Source: JAMOBE01 sp039908285
GTDB lineage: Bacteria > Pseudomonadota > Alphaproteobacteria > Rhodospirillales > Rhodospirillaceae
Direction of reading: 5' to 3'
Assembly: GCA_039908285.1 (NCBI GenBank)
Contig: JAMOBE010000041.1
Coordinates: 1 to 29,160 of the forward strand
DNA: 29,160 nt
Of the stretch, positions 29,065 through 29,160 are shown piece after piece; the first letter of the stretch is position 1, and every line of letters starts with the position of its first letter. The position numbers and the translations under genes were made by a program. The notes under the pieces are model-generated. The model was not told the DNA's origin. It did no database searches and saw nothing but the letters and a program-made list of their open reading frames with translations.

Positions 29065-29104
29065 CGAGGGGCCGAGGGGCCCCTCGTGCTCCCCATTTTT
29101 TTTA
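29065..29104 (+). terminator. Rho-independent terminator after legG
   Basis: An 8-bp GC-rich stem (CGAGGGGC at 29065-29072 with GCCCCTCG at 29079-29086) has a 6-nt loop, followed after nine bases by eight T residues (29096-29103). It starts 20 bp after the legG stop, so it probably ends the sugar operon. The nine-base gap between stem and T-run is longer than ideal; the stem is also part of the family B repeat. Confidence 0.55.
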
Positions 29105-29160
29105 TCGCCACGCGTCCAGTGATCGTGTGTGTTTGAATAGTAGTGGGGAGCACGAGGGGC
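29065..29160. repeat. Intergenic repeat, family B (copy 2)
   Basis: 29079-29095 (GCCCCTCGTGCTCCCCA) is the exact reverse complement of 29144-29160, giving 17-bp arms around 48 bp of other sequence. The arms match those of the copy at 10396-10506, while the sequence between the arms differs. The right arm reaches the edge of the window, so the element may continue. Confidence 0.85.

Overview
The window is GC-rich and gene-dense. It looks like the chromosome of an alphaproteobacterium, most likely a Rhodospirillales member of the Magnetospirillum type. The grounds are the style of the housekeeping proteins (ETF-ubiquinone oxidoreductase, the alphaproteobacterial-type uracil-DNA glycosylase, IspE/IspH) and the GC-rich palindromic repeats between genes. 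The genus is an inference, not something the sequence proves. I saw no rRNA, tRNA or CRISPR array.

Region 1 (1-511) holds a decayed IS110-type transposase. Region 2 (512-5966) is housekeeping: on the minus strand ETF-QO, a large TPR lipoprotein and ispE, and on the plus strand a uracil-DNA glycosylase divergent from ETF-QO. Region 3 (6054-10377) is a two-gene RND efflux operon (periplasmic adaptor and inner-membrane pump). Region 4 (10568-16684) is mixed: ispH, a double-CDGSH iron-sulfur protein, a small lipoprotein, an unrecognised helical protein, a cyclic-nucleotide-binding/TPR protein, a 91-residue unknown protein and a Crp/Fnr regulator. Region 5 (16671-18017) is an AAA/OLD-like ATPase followed by a wrecked DUF4276-like partner, probably the remains of a two-gene defence-type module.

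Region 6 (18190-29044) is a co-directional surface-sugar locus. It runs: Gfo/Idh oxidoreductase, class III aminotransferase, SAM methyltransferase, ABC exporter, then LegB, a CBS-domain sugar nucleotidyltransferase (PtmE type), LegC, LegI (NeuB family) and LegG (NeuC family). From the ABC exporter to LegG every junction overlaps by one to four bases, so this is a tightly coupled operon. The enzyme set matches the GDP-sugar route to legionaminic acid described in Campylobacter. The N-acetyltransferase (LegH) and CMP-transferase (LegF) are not in the window, so the locus either continues downstream or depends on genes elsewhere.

The most unusual theme is a family of GC-rich palindromic repeats (core arm CCCTCTCCCC / GGGGAGAGGG) at five loci. 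Three copies lie inside reading frames at gene edges and add peptide tails: the C-terminus of IspE, the C-terminus of the unknown helical protein, and the N-terminus of LegG. One copy sits in a 180-bp MITE-like element with terminal inverted repeats and a short target duplication; it separates two genes that would otherwise nearly touch. Two further repeat families, around 10381-10545/29065-29160 and 20508-20617, occupy the ends of transcription units.
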